Positions 1 to 5,851 of a stretch of 33,486 nucleotides of DNA are shown piece by piece. The translations under genes were made by a program, and so were the position numbers. How positions within the stretch are numbered: the first letter of the stretch is position 1; each line of letters opens with the position of its first letter. The stretch covers positions 1 to 33,486 of IMG/VR virus record IMGVR_UViG_3300028785_000030; one strand, given 5' to 3'. The notes under the pieces were generated by a model. It made no database searches and was not told the origin of the DNA. It saw only the letters and a program-made list of their open reading frames with translations. This DNA comes from a virus.

Positions 1-2
1 CG

Positions 3-188
3 GATTTGGCGGCCTTGCGCGCCATCTGCGCCGGTAATATCGCGCCGGTTGCCATGCAGGTCGATGCGGCCTCACCGGTCGAGCCTTGCCCCCACGTCGA
101 ATGGCTGGAGCAGGAGGGCGAGAGCTACGCCTGCCGCCTATCTGCCGGTCACAGGGGCAAGTGCGCCCGCGGCGAGCGGATCGCCTGA
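3..188 (+). CDS. C-terminal part of a small Cys/His protein, cut by the window edge
   Basis: The frame is open from the first bases of the window to a TGA at 186-188, so the true start may lie upstream; a TTG at 6 is the first possible start inside the window. The visible 60 residues contain CPHVEW, then ACRLSAGHRGKC. The C-x-L-x-AGH-x-G spacing resembles the VCVLDAGHKSAHW segment of the protein at 1624-1884, so both may be small zinc-binding phage proteins of related type. No function can be assigned. The reading is supported by its frame being open to the edge and by that shared motif, not by a visible ribosome binding site. Confidence 0.45.
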   Translation, partial: DLAALRAICAGNIAPVAMQVDAASPVEPCPHVEWLEQEGESYACRLSAGHRGKCARGERIA

Positions 189-319
189 AACTGCCTCCGT
201 AGGACGCCCCAGGACGCGCCGCTGGCGATTCGACCATGCTACCCCACCACCCTTTTTACCCCTCTAAGCCCCCTGCGAGCCTTCCGTCTCTGTTACCCTA
301 CAGGCGGAGGTCTCACCAA

Positions 320-511
320 ATGCCAGTCCAACCCGTCAATCTCGGTCGATCAACTCCCACCCGCCCCACTCCTCGCCCCGCTACCGTCTACCTCGGTCGA
401 GATGAGCGCACCGTCTCCATGCCCCAGATCCAGCCCGTCCACATGCCCCAGCCGACGAAGGATACCAAGCCCGCGGCGAAGGCTAAGACGGTGAAGCTCG
501 GATCCAGATAG
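320..511 (+). CDS. Small Pro-rich basic protein with repeated V-x-LG motif
   Basis: ATG at 320 follows GGAGG with good spacing, so I prefer it to the in-frame ATG at 236. The 63-residue product is rich in Pro, Thr and Arg and contains three copies of a V-[NYK]-LG-[RS] motif: VNLGR near residue 5, VYLGR near 30 and VKLGSR at the C-terminus. This looks like a short internal repeat with a linker of Pro-Thr. There is no membrane segment and no family I recognise. It stands apart from the next gene by about 300 bp, so it may belong to the end of an upstream transcription unit. Confidence 0.55.
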   Translation: MPVQPVNLGRSTPTRPTPRPATVYLGRDERTVSMPQIQPVHMPQPTKDTKPAAKAKTVKLGSR

Positions 512-761
512 CGCGCGCCGGATTCCGATTCCCCCGGCCCAACTGCGCGAGTTCTCCGCCTGCCGATGCGTTGCCCTCTCCCTGTGATGGCCTTCACCCC
601 CTCCCTCCGAGGTGTGCGGCCCTCCCTGCCGGCCCGACTGCGCGCGAGGCGAACGACTCCCCGGCGGGAACGCGCGATCAAGGGTACCCCCTCCCGTGAC
701 CCGTCCGCCTTCGGCGGATGATTGCTCACGCACGATTTCCTCAAATTCCGCTTTCGGGTCT
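512..761. other. Gene-less GC-rich stretch upstream of the early promoter
   Basis: No start with a Shine-Dalgarno sequence and no convincing protein is seen here on either strand; the minus-strand frames that cross it are low-complexity Arg/Gly/Ser readings of GC-rich DNA. The only structured elements are the hairpin at 704-718 and, just beyond, the promoter/operator at 762-804. Confidence 0.5.
704..718 (+). terminator. Short GC hairpin, possible transcription terminator
   Basis: TCCGCC and GGCGGA form a perfect 6-bp stem around a TTC loop, placed between the gene ending at 511 and the promoter at 776-804. There is no T-run after it, so it is at best a weak intrinsic terminator or a boundary hairpin. 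Confidence 0.3.
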
Positions 762-792
762 ACTGCAAATTTGCATTGACACCACTGCAAAT
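762..792 (+). promoter_or_regulatory. Operator-like repeats over the early promoter
   Basis: ACTGCAAAT occurs twice (762-770 and 784-792), 22 bp apart or about two helical turns. The first copy is part of the perfect 12-bp palindrome TGCAAATTTGCA (764-775). The -35 hexamer at 776-781 lies between the copies, so a protein bound here would block RNA polymerase. The HTH protein at 1406-1627, encoded in the unit this promoter would drive, is the obvious candidate ligand; that pairing is inference. Confidence 0.5.
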
Positions 793-804
793 AAGACGTA
801 GAAT
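776..804 (+). promoter_or_regulatory. Strong sigma70-type promoter with leaderless start
   Basis: TTGACA (776-781, perfect consensus), a 17-bp spacer, and TAGAAT (799-804, 5 of 6). The ATG at 812 follows seven bases after the -10 box, so transcription would begin at or next to the A of the start codon. No Shine-Dalgarno sequence precedes this ATG. It probably drives the early cassette from 812 onward. Confidence 0.7.
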
Positions 805-811
805 AATTGAT

Positions 812-1384
812 ATGAAGTGGGCATATTACAACGAGATCGATCCAATGAAGGCGGAGACAATCCGTGAAGCGATCAAGGCTGGAGCGATTGCGCCGGGAGA
901 CGTGGATGAGAGAAGTATTGCGGACGTGCAGCCAAGCGAACCTGCAAGCGGTGACAACGCCCTCGGCGCGGGACTGGAAGGATACTTCGGGGATGTCCGA
1001 GAGTGGCGTGGATCCGGATGGCTCGACCCGCACGAGGCTCGATCAGTTGCCGAGGCAGGCGCAACTCGCGGCTTCTGGGCCGACTGCGATTGGTGGTACG
1101 GGAGAGACGGCAAGTACAGGCCAATTGGGCAAGGGATCAATCCCCTCATCCGGTCAGCTCAACGCGGCGTACTCGCGCTGGCTCATGGGGGTTCCGGTGA
1201 TGTGGGATTACTTCTCGATCCAAGCAGCGAAGAACTTGAAACAGCGGAAGCGAGGGTCGGCAGGCTGAAACTCTATGGGGATGCGATTGTGGTACCTGTC
1301 GCCGTCGAGTTCATTAAGGCGTACCTTGATGTCGCGCAGGAAGAGGAAGATTTATCTCTTGACTATACCGCAGACATGCGGTAG
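812..1384 (+). CDS. Internally deleted C5-cytosine DNA methyltransferase remnant
   Basis: The first 40 residues (MKWAYYNEIDP..., then APGDVDERSIADVQP) match the start of phage Dcm-type cytosine-5 methyltransferases, and residues 148-168 (RVGRLKLYGDAIVVPVAVEFI) match their C-terminal conserved motif, here with Asp where YGN is usual. The catalytic core that should lie between (FAGIGG-type SAM loop, PCQPFS, ENV) is absent: the product is 190 residues, far shorter than an intact enzyme. A different frame over about 921-1268 also carries methyltransferase-like text (PSARDWKD; SGQLNAAYSRWLMG), so the locus appears both deleted and frame-scrambled. The ATG at 812 is set by a promoter giving a leaderless transcript. 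It is probably catalytically dead; whether the shortened protein is made or useful is unknown. Confidence 0.65.
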   Translation: MKWAYYNEIDPMKAETIREAIKAGAIAPGDVDERSIADVQPSEPASGDNALGAGLEGYFGDVREWRGSGWLDPHEARSVAEAGATRGFWADCDWWYGRDGKYRPIGQGINPLIRSAQRGVLALAHGGSGDVGLLLDPSSEELETAEARVGRLKLYGDAIVVPVAVEFIKAYLDVAQEEEDLSLDYTADMR

Positions 1385-1405
1385 ATTTGGAACGATGGAG
1401 GTGGA

Positions 1406-1627
1406 ATGGTTAACGGCTATCTAACACAGGATGACGTTCTGAATCGGCTAGAGAACGCGCAAGGGGTAAGGACACAGGTGGAGTTCGCGGCGGATCTGAA
1501 GATTTCACAGCAGATGTTGAGCGACGTGCTGCGAAAGCGACGAAACATCCCGGATGAGGTACTGACACTTCTCGGTCTTGAGAAGGTGGAGCAGTTGTAC
1601 CGGCGTGCGAGGAATGGGAAGCGATGA
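1406..1627 (+). CDS. Small helix-turn-helix DNA-binding protein (XRE/Cro-like)
   Basis: The ATG follows GGAGGTGG at ideal spacing. The 73-residue product has a compact all-helical pattern. A helix near residues 8-18 is followed by VEFAADLKISQQMLSDVL (about 26-43), which fits helix-turn-helix spacing with Ser-Gln-Gln at the start of the recognition helix, and a basic C-terminus (YRRARNGKR). Length and layout fit Cro/XRE-type phage regulators with a single domain and no dimerisation or cleavage domain. It lies in the unit driven by the promoter at 776-804, whose flanking repeats it might bind, giving autoregulation. The stop overlaps the next start (ATGA at 1624). Confidence 0.7.
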   Translation: MVNGYLTQDDVLNRLENAQGVRTQVEFAADLKISQQMLSDVLRKRRNIPDEVLTLLGLEKVEQLYRRARNGKR

Positions 1628-1884
1628 GAATTCACTATCTTGGCGAGGATGGGCAGCCGATGTGCAATGTTCCAGTAACTATTGCCAAGCTTGGAATAAA
1701 CCCTGGGGAGATCACCTGCAAGCGGTGCCTGAAGCAGTTGAAACCCTGCGGGGCGATCCGCAAGCAGGTCGGCAAGTACGCTGTCTGCGTCCTCGATGCT
1801 GGCCACAAGTCAGCGCACTGGGACAGCGAGTTGAGGATCAGTTGGAACGAAAAGCAGGTTGTAGATATTGAAGAGGTGAGGTGA
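1624..1884 (+). CDS. Small Cys/His protein, probable zinc-binding, unknown function
   Basis: It starts at 1624 by an ATGA overlap with the HTH gene and is therefore translationally coupled to it. The 86-residue product has ITCKRCLKQLKPC (about residues 30-42) and VCVLDAGHKSAHW (about 57-69), a Cys-x2-Cys plus Cys/His arrangement that suggests one zinc site. The second segment resembles the motif in the partial gene at 3-188. No catalytic motif or membrane segment is visible. It ends in TGATG, coupling it to the next gene. Confidence 0.6.
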   Translation: MRIHYLGEDGQPMCNVPVTIAKLGINPGEITCKRCLKQLKPCGAIRKQVGKYAVCVLDAGHKSAHWDSELRISWNEKQVVDIEEVR

Positions 1885-2333
1885 TGGAGAAGAAGATCGT
1901 AATTCCTGAAGGTATGTTGACAGCGGCTTGGCAAGCAGTTTCATCTAAGATGAAGACTTATATCCCTGGCCATGGGCCCGGAGAACTACACATCGCAAGG
2001 ATCGCCGTCGAAGCCTCCCTGAGATGGCTCTTGGATAACCCGATTGTTCCGACGAAGGAGCAATTAAGATCCTTAGCCAAAGAATGCGTGAAACTCAGCA
2101 ATTCATTAAACGGATACAACGGGTGGATATGGATGATTACCGAGTGGCAGCGCCGCATGTTACTCGCCCCAGGGCCAGATGTGCCGGAAGCGGTTTCCAA
2201 ATTAGAGCCGGGGAAATGCCCTCATAGATGGCAGGATAAAATTGATTACATTACGATGGAGCGAGTCGTCTACTGCGAACTTTGTTGCTGGGAGTATTCT
2301 CGGACTGTGGGTGGCGAGAAAGAGGTACGGTGA
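1884..2333 (+). CDS. Hypothetical phage protein with C-terminal Cys cluster
   Basis: ATG at 1884 is preceded by GAGGTGAGGTG and overlaps the previous stop. The 149-residue product is mostly helical by composition. Its last third contains KCPHRWQDKI and then YCELCCWEY, a C-x-H...C-x2-C pattern compatible with a treble-clef or ribbon zinc site; this arrangement is common in small phage proteins of unknown role. No family is recognised. It is coupled to the following gene by TGATG at 2331-2335. Confidence 0.6.
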   Translation: MEKKIVIPEGMLTAAWQAVSSKMKTYIPGHGPGELHIARIAVEASLRWLLDNPIVPTKEQLRSLAKECVKLSNSLNGYNGWIWMITEWQRRMLLAPGPDVPEAVSKLEPGKCPHRWQDKIDYITMERVVYCELCCWEYSRTVGGEKEVR

Positions 2334-2647
2334 TGGCTGAAGAGTTGAAGGGCATGAAACAAGCGGAGCTGGTTGCTCTAGGAAGCTGCGGCGTATGTCA
2401 CAAAAAGATCGGGGATTCAGAAGGACTGCCGGTTTTCTACGTCGTGGAAATATCGCGTGCCATGTTGGACAGAAGAGCTATCCGGCGGAATGCTGGGCTT
2501 GAAATGATGTTAGGTTCTCCTGCTGTTGCCGCTGTAATGGGGACGGATGAGGACATGGCAAAGTTTATCTGTGAGCCAAAGAGGATGTTTGTACATGATA
2601 GATGTGCAGACAAAACACCTCATCTTGCAATGCTTTTAGAAGACTAA
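2333..2647 (+). CDS. Hypothetical phage protein with CxxC and His/Cys motifs
   Basis: The ATG at 2333 overlaps the previous stop. The 104-residue product carries CGVCHKKIGD (about residues 18-27) near the N-terminus and FVHDRCADK near residue 90, so a Cys2-His-Cys zinc site spanning the protein is likely. In between is FYVVEISRAMLDRRAIRRNAG and a hydrophobic Ala/Val stretch. I know similar unnamed small proteins in phage accessory regions but no function. It is followed by the first of two near-identical ribosome-binding cassettes (2652-2680). Confidence 0.55.
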   Translation: MAEELKGMKQAELVALGSCGVCHKKIGDSEGLPVFYVVEISRAMLDRRAIRRNAGLEMMLGSPAVAAVMGTDEDMAKFICEPKRMFVHDRCADKTPHLAMLLED

Positions 2648-2651
2648 GCAG

Positions 2652-2680
2652 TAGCCCCAGCGGCGAAAGGAGTGAAATGA
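2652..2680 (+). repeat. First copy of duplicated ribosome-binding cassette
   Basis: This 29-nt segment (TAGCCCCAGCGG, CGAAAGGAGTGAAATGA) recurs at 2767-2796 with one extra G and two further differences. Each copy holds an AGGAG sequence and the ATG of the following small gene, so a complete translation start has been duplicated. Confidence 0.6.
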
Positions 2681-2769
2681 ATCCAGTATTTGAGTGGTAT
2701 CGAATGTGGCGCGATGATGAAGGCCGAGTAATCTACATGCAGCTTATTTACACAAACCAGTGGGCATAG
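2677..2769 (+). CDS. 30-residue small protein between two ribosome-binding cassettes
   Basis: ATG at 2677 is preceded by AAAGGAG at good spacing, and the frame ends at TAG 2767-2769. The 30-residue product begins MNPVFEWYRMWRDDEG and is rich in aromatic residues (three Trp, three Tyr). The stop codon is the first triplet of the second cassette copy. It could be a genuine microprotein or the 5' stub of a longer gene lost by recombination between the repeats. The ribosome binding site is convincing; function is unknown. Confidence 0.45.
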   Translation: MNPVFEWYRMWRDDEGRVIYMQLIYTNQWA

Positions 2770-2796
2770 CCCCAGCGGGCGAGAGGAGTGAAATGA
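2767..2796 (+). repeat. Second copy of duplicated ribosome-binding cassette
   Basis: Near-identical to 2652-2680. It spans the stop of the 30-residue gene, AGAGGAG, and the start of the gene at 2793. Confidence 0.6.
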
Positions 2797-3005
2797 TGGA
2801 TGAACGCGTATTTGAATCGGCTGAGTGCTACATCTGCGATGAGGTCTACAAGGGAAAATTCAGCAGCCCGGTTATCTTCTGCCACCGGCACAAACCTGAC
2901 GAGGTTGACTTCCATCAATCACTGCAAGCTGGCCCGCTCTCGAAAGATCAGAAGGCTCAGAAACGACTTTACGAAAAGAGATGGAAAGGTCAGCGCGTAC
3001 AATGA
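2793..3005 (+). CDS. Small Cys/His protein, probable zinc-binding
   Basis: The start at 2793 (tandem ATG ATG) follows GAGAGGAG within the repeat cassette. The 70-residue product contains ECYICDEVYKG (about residues 11-21) and IFCHRHKPDE (about 28-37), a Cys-x2-Cys...Cys-His-x-His arrangement typical of a small zinc finger. The C-terminal 25 residues are strongly basic and probably helical. It overlaps the next gene by ATGA (3002-3005). Function is unknown; nucleic-acid or protein binding is possible. Confidence 0.6.
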   Translation: MMDERVFESAECYICDEVYKGKFSSPVIFCHRHKPDEVDFHQSLQAGPLSKDQKAQKRLYEKRWKGQRVQ

Positions 3006-3253
3006 TTCCGTCACACTCCGCATCGCAAACCCCTTCCCCCACGGCGGCTCCATCTGGGGCCGCTCCCGCCTGGATCAGCGTGAAAGATCGGTTGCCGAAA
3101 ACTGATTGTGATGTCCTAGTTTACCGCGTCGGAAACGGCATCGGCTCTTGGATCGAGATTGCTAGATGTTTCGGTGACCAACACGCACGGCAATGGGTAG
3201 GGTGTGTCACTCACTGGATGCCATTGCCCGAACCGCCAAAGGGAGTCCAATGA
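3002..3253 (+). CDS. DUF551-family phage protein
   Basis: ATG at 3002 is coupled to the previous gene by an ATGA overlap. After a Ser/Pro/Ala-rich leader of about 22 residues, the product has WISVKDRLPKTDCDVLVYR and, at the end, VTHWMPLPEPP, which are the two signatures of DUF551, a common small phage domain of unknown function. Length (83 residues) is normal for the family once the leader is discounted. The leader shares TPSPTAA with the start of the next protein, a similarity that is also present at the DNA level (3030-3049 versus 3260-3279). Confidence 0.75.
   Translation: MIPSHSASQTPSPTAAPSGAAPAWISVKDRLPKTDCDVLVYRVGNGIGSWIEIARCFGDQHARQWVGCVTHWMPLPEPPKGVQ
3030..3049 (+). repeat. 20-bp direct repeat, copy 1
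   Basis: CCCCTTCCCCCACGGCGGCT here is repeated exactly at 3260-3279. Both copies lie near the 5' end of a gene and encode PSPTA in the same frame, so the N-terminal leaders of two unrelated proteins share a common origin. Confidence 0.7.
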
Positions 3254-3849
3254 GCAATACCCCTTCCCCCACGGCGGCTACTCCGGTAGCCGTCCCGCCC
3301 GCATATTATGAGCATGGCGGCATCACAATCTACCACGGCGACGCGCGTGAATTCCTACCGTTGTTGACGGCAGATTGCGTCATCACCGACCCGCCGTATG
3401 GACTCGGTGAGTTATCTGGTACCACGTCGAAGGCCCGTAATCGAAACGCCTATGGCGGCGGCGAGTTTGAGGACACCGAGGGCTATGTGCGCGACGGACA
3501 TCAACTTTCGAGGAGAACCGAAGTGAGCAAAATCCCCAATCCGCTCAGTATTGGCGAAGAAACATTCGCGCTCCAGTGCAAGGCGTACGGATTGACTCCG
3601 ATACGCGAGTACCAATTCTGCGATAGAAAATGGAGATTCGACTTCGCCTTCATAAGCAGGAATATCGCAGTCGAGATTGAGGGTGGAACTTCATTCGGCA
3701 AATCGCGCCACAGTTTCGGAGGTGGATTTGAGGGAGATGCAAAAAAGTACAACGAAGCAACAAAACTTGGATGGAGAGTCCTTCGCTACTCAACCGCAAT
3801 GGTCGAGCGAGGAGACGCAATCAATGACGTATTGGAGATGATGCCATGA
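3250..3849 (+). CDS. Truncated N4/N6 DNA methyltransferase fused in frame to PD-(D/E)XK endonuclease
   Basis: ATG at 3250 overlaps the previous stop (ATGA). Residues 19-50 (YYEHGGITIYHGDAREFLPL... then VITDPPYG) are the N-terminus and catalytic DPPY motif (D47-Y50) of an amino-methyltransferase of the DpnM/CcrM type. The sequence continues through LGELSGTTSKARNR to EGYVRD near residue 80 and then abandons the family; the SAM-binding FxGxG part is missing. From about residue 92 it is a complete small endonuclease with acidic residues D131 and E142/E144 (WRFDFAF... VEIEGG) and WRVLRYSTAMV at the end. The 199-residue protein is thus a stub plus nuclease. The endonuclease also has its own start signal (see 3523). 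The methyltransferase half is probably inactive. Confidence 0.7.
   Translation: MSNTPSPTAATPVAVPPAYYEHGGITIYHGDAREFLPLLTADCVITDPPYGLGELSGTTSKARNRNAYGGGEFEDTEGYVRDGHQLSRRTEVSKIPNPLSIGEETFALQCKAYGLTPIREYQFCDRKWRFDFAFISRNIAVEIEGGTSFGKSRHSFGGGFEGDAKKYNEATKLGWRVLRYSTAMVERGDAINDVLEMMP
3260..3279 (+). repeat. 20-bp direct repeat, copy 2
   Basis: Exact copy of 3030-3049, lying in codons 4-10 of the methyltransferase-endonuclease fusion. Confidence 0.7.
3523..3849 (+). CDS. PD-(D/E)XK endonuclease, internal start within the fusion
   Basis: GTG at 3523 follows GAGGAGA (3510-3516) at ideal spacing, in the same frame as the fusion at 3250. The resulting 108-residue protein begins MSKIPNPLSIGEETFALQ, which is where free-standing phage endonucleases of this type normally begin. 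It holds the whole nuclease: D40 in WRFDFAF, E51 and E53 in VEIEGG, a Gly/Lys/His-rich loop (GTSFGKSRHSFGGGFEGD) and the closing WRVLRYSTAMV. The fold is of the DUF559/Vsr-like restriction-endonuclease superfamily; in phages such enzymes may act in recombination, in packaging or against host or rival DNA. I think this was the original gene and the upstream methyltransferase piece was joined to it by deletion. Confidence 0.65.
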   Translation: MSKIPNPLSIGEETFALQCKAYGLTPIREYQFCDRKWRFDFAFISRNIAVEIEGGTSFGKSRHSFGGGFEGDAKKYNEATKLGWRVLRYSTAMVERGDAINDVLEMMP

Positions 3850-4097
3850 GTATGATTTGGGGCGTCTACGAGCAGTGGGACGATGACGACGAGTTTATTT
3901 CCTTCCATGTCATGCCGTGCGTTGTGATCGAGGGCGAGTATGTTCGTAGCGGCGACCATGAACTATCGAAGGATTGCCCCTGCGGTCCACTGCTAGAAGT
4001 AAATAATCTGGGGTACGATGTTTTGACGCATCATGCACCCGATCATCCCGGCGCATTTAGCGACGATGAGTGGAAAAAGAAAGAGGCACAACTTTGA
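3846..4097 (+). CDS. Hypothetical acidic phage protein
   Basis: The ATG overlaps the previous stop (ATGA). The 83-residue product is acidic (WDDDDEF near residue 11) with a CPCGP motif near residue 45 and a His-rich end (THHAPDHPGAFSDDEW). A single Cys pair is not enough to claim a zinc site. It is coupled to the next gene through TTGA at 4094-4097. No family is recognised. Confidence 0.55.
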   Translation: MSMIWGVYEQWDDDDEFISFHVMPCVVIEGEYVRSGDHELSKDCPCGPLLEVNNLGYDVLTHHAPDHPGAFSDDEWKKKEAQL

Positions 4098-4504
4098 GCA
4101 AAGCCACACAAGAGCGTCACAAGATGCAGCGCATGAGTAAGGTTTGGACCGCGTGGCAAGAAGTGCCAATCACCGATGAGATTAGAGACTCCTCTCCACA
4201 GATGAAGCGCGTTGCGAAAATCTATGCGAACTCGAAGTTCGAGGTGCAGACGTTCAACTGTGCAACCAGTATCGGCGGGGTCGTCCAGGTTGTGATCGCC
4301 CACCACGGCCACTTGTTGCCGGTCACATGGAACGATGTTCTCCGCATCAAGAACGAACTGTTTGGCGCGGACCAACTCGGAGTTGAAATCTATCCACGCG
4401 AGGTGGTGTCGAAGATGCACATACGAATCCTATGGATGCTGCCGGAAGGAACAGATTTACCTTATGGAATCGACAAAGAATCGGCCTGGGGAGGAACACG
4501 ATGA
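4094..4504 (+). CDS. DUF7694-like phage protein
   Basis: I place the start at TTG 4094 because AGAGG lies about eight bases upstream and TTG overlaps the preceding stop; GTG at 4070 is the alternative. The 136-residue product has KVWTAWQEVP, IYANSKFEVQTF, a central LLPVTWNDVLRIKNELFG and EIYPRE, followed by HIRILWMLPEGTDLPYG. This order of W-x2-VLRIKNEL-x-G, then a (V/I)E-(I/L)YP segment, then an H-x-(I/L)-W-x-LP segment is that of a small phage domain of unknown function (DUF7694). The role is unknown, but the family is common in siphovirus and podovirus accessory regions. Confidence 0.6.
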   Translation: MSKATQERHKMQRMSKVWTAWQEVPITDEIRDSSPQMKRVAKIYANSKFEVQTFNCATSIGGVVQVVIAHHGHLLPVTWNDVLRIKNELFGADQLGVEIYPREVVSKMHIRILWMLPEGTDLPYGIDKESAWGGTR

Positions 4505-4737
4505 AAGAACGCAGCGCAAAAGAGATGATCGCGGACACGCTGGACGAACTCAAGGACGCGGAAGACGCGATGCTTATTATCAGCCACAGTGACGGCTCGA
4601 TCAGTTGGCATGAGTGCCGCGATAGAATCTCGGCTAACCTCGGACTCGTGAGCTACGTCAAAGTCTGCCTCGAAGAGGAAGTTCGGCGGACCTCGGCGAT
4701 TGACGAAGGGCCGACGCCAAAGGAACTCGTCAACTAA
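4501..4737 (+). CDS. Hypothetical small acidic protein, last gene of the early cassette
   Basis: ATG at 4501 overlaps the preceding stop (ATGA). The 78-residue product is acidic and helical at its start (KEMIADTLDELKDAEDAML) with IISHSDGSISWHEC in the middle. It is the last + strand gene before a convergent minus-strand gene: its TAA (4735-4737) overlaps the TAG of that gene (4734-4736 on the opposite strand), and there is no terminator hairpin between them. Function is unknown; regulatory or anti-host roles are only guesses. Confidence 0.55.
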   Translation: MKERSAKEMIADTLDELKDAEDAMLIISHSDGSISWHECRDRISANLGLVSYVKVCLEEEVRRTSAIDEGPTPKELVN

Positions 4738-5375
4738 TTCTGCCGCATTGCGTAGGCCATTCCCATCTGCAGGGCCCCGATTATGCGGAATTTGTCCATA
4801 CTCGAACACATTGAAACGTCGCCGCTCTTGTGAAATCTCATTACAACAACGTCATCGACCGAATCCATGCCCTCCATTGCCTTGATGAGTATCGAGGTAC
4901 AGTCAGCCCCACACTCTTGCTGAAGTTGCTGCACGGGGTCGCCAGCGGCCTCCTGTGGCGGCTGTGGCGTGTTTTGCCCCTTGGTGAGCCACGGAGTCGA
5001 TCCGTCCGCAGGAAGACGCTGTAGGCCACCCTGCTCGTCATTCTGAGGAATCTCAGGGGATTCCTTGAACTGAACATGGCCCAGCCAGTCGGGGTCGCCC
5101 ATCAGCATCGCCGGTCGCAGGATGATCGCTCCGCCGGGGATCTGCGGGTTGCAGACCAGTTTCAACCCATCGAACTCGTACTGGGGTACGGGGCCAGATT
5201 TGGGTCGGCGAATCCGATCAATCAAACTGCGAGTGTCCGGCGGAACGACGGGGCGTAATCCTGCTTCGAGGATAAATCCGTCGATGGTGCCTATGTTGGC
5301 ATGGAGTTCTTGTGGCGCAAGTCCGATGATTCGCTGCTGTTTAATGAGAAATCGAAGTGTTTGTGGGCGGTTCAT
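4734..5375 (-). CDS. Lone minus-strand hypothetical phage protein
   Basis: The only convincing minus-strand gene. The ATG (5373-5375) is preceded on its strand by GAGGTG eight bases away. The 213-residue product begins MNRPQTLRFLIKQQRIIGLA, then has a central Pro/Gln-rich linker (about residues 110-145) and a C-terminal half with DDVVVMRFHKSGDVSMCSS, which looks like a beta strand pair, ending MGMAYAMRQN. I do not recognise the family. Orientation against everything else suggests separate regulation. A possible -10 (TAGAAT, + coordinates 5396-5401) sits upstream without a good -35. Confidence 0.6.
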   Translation of the reverse strand: MNRPQTLRFLIKQQRIIGLAPQELHANIGTIDGFILEAGLRPVVPPDTRSLIDRIRRPKSGPVPQYEFDGLKLVCNPQIPGGAIILRPAMLMGDPDWLGHVQFKESPEIPQNDEQGGLQRLPADGSTPWLTKGQNTPQPPQEAAGDPVQQLQQECGADCTSILIKAMEGMDSVDDVVVMRFHKSGDVSMCSSMDKFRIIGALQMGMAYAMRQN

Positions 5376-5842
5376 GCTTGCACCTCAGTAATCTGATTCT
5401 ACATAAAATCCATTAAGTTTCTACTGTTCTTTTGCTTTTGTCTTTGTTTCTATTATGTCGGGACTGAAGACCTGGGGGCGCACCAAGACTAATGAGTGCG
5501 CACGAAAGCGTATTCGCCCGTCGCAACATTAGCCTTAGCGTGTGCTGTCGGTTCAGTGAGCCCGAGAGCGCATTGCCTATTCCAGAGTGAGTTCCTACCC
5601 AACCAAAAATTCTTGGCCGTCTCGCGGAATCGGAGGACTCTGGAAGCTCGCAATAAGCCGACCATTCCCCCACGCCTCATTTCGGACACAACTCTTCCGT
5701 GTCGTTATAGTGGCGATTTATTTATCGGCTCCAGGTGTTCGGGAGACGGGAATTTAGGTGCCGGGCTTATCTTTCCAAGGGTAAGCTCGTATTCCAATTT
5801 CTCACTAGTTGAAAAAAAAAGCAACCCCTAACCCATAATTTA
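5376..5842. other. Divergent intergenic region, about 470 bp without a gene
   Basis: It lies between the minus-strand gene at 4734-5375 and the + strand unit from 5859. Open frames exist on both strands (for instance 5496-5831 on + and 5413-5673 on -) but none has a Shine-Dalgarno sequence or plausible protein. Visible structure: a pyrimidine-rich + strand tract (5416-5452), a hairpin GGGCTTA-12-TAAGCTC (5763-5788), a 14-nt direct repeat TTCCAAGGGTAAGC at 5773-5786 and 5909-5922 (the second copy inside the next gene), and an A9 tract at 5812-5820. Likely holds promoters for both directions. Confidence 0.5.
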
Positions 5843-5851
5843 TGTCATAAT
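5843..5851 (+). promoter_or_regulatory. Extended -10 promoter with leaderless start
   Basis: TG-T-CATAAT (TG at 5843-5844, -10 at 5846-5851) is an extended -10 element, which can work without a -35; no good -35 is present at 17 bp. ATG 5859 follows seven bases later, the same gap as at the 776-804 promoter. A second CATAAT at 5834-5839 is spaced 19 bp from TTGAAA (5809-5814) and is an alternative. Confidence 0.45.

Noticed and set aside
350-1033. 227-residue minus-strand frame opposite the early promoter
   Set aside because: It runs through the promoter, operator and methyltransferase coding region antisense, has no ribosome binding site and is low-complexity Arg/Ser/Gly text typical of GC-rich antisense frames.
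5413-5700. tmRNA-like segment on the minus strand (GCTAATGTTGCGAC... tag-like reading)
   Set aside because: The tag-like peptide does not end in the usual Ala-Ala type residues and no tRNA-like 3' end or T-loop was found; resemblance is superficial.
5413-5831. Open frames on both strands in the divergent gap (111 residues on +, 86 and 66 on -)
   Set aside because: No Shine-Dalgarno sequence or leaderless promoter fits their starts, amino-acid use is Ser/Arg/Pro-skewed and unlike neighbours, and the three frames exclude each other.
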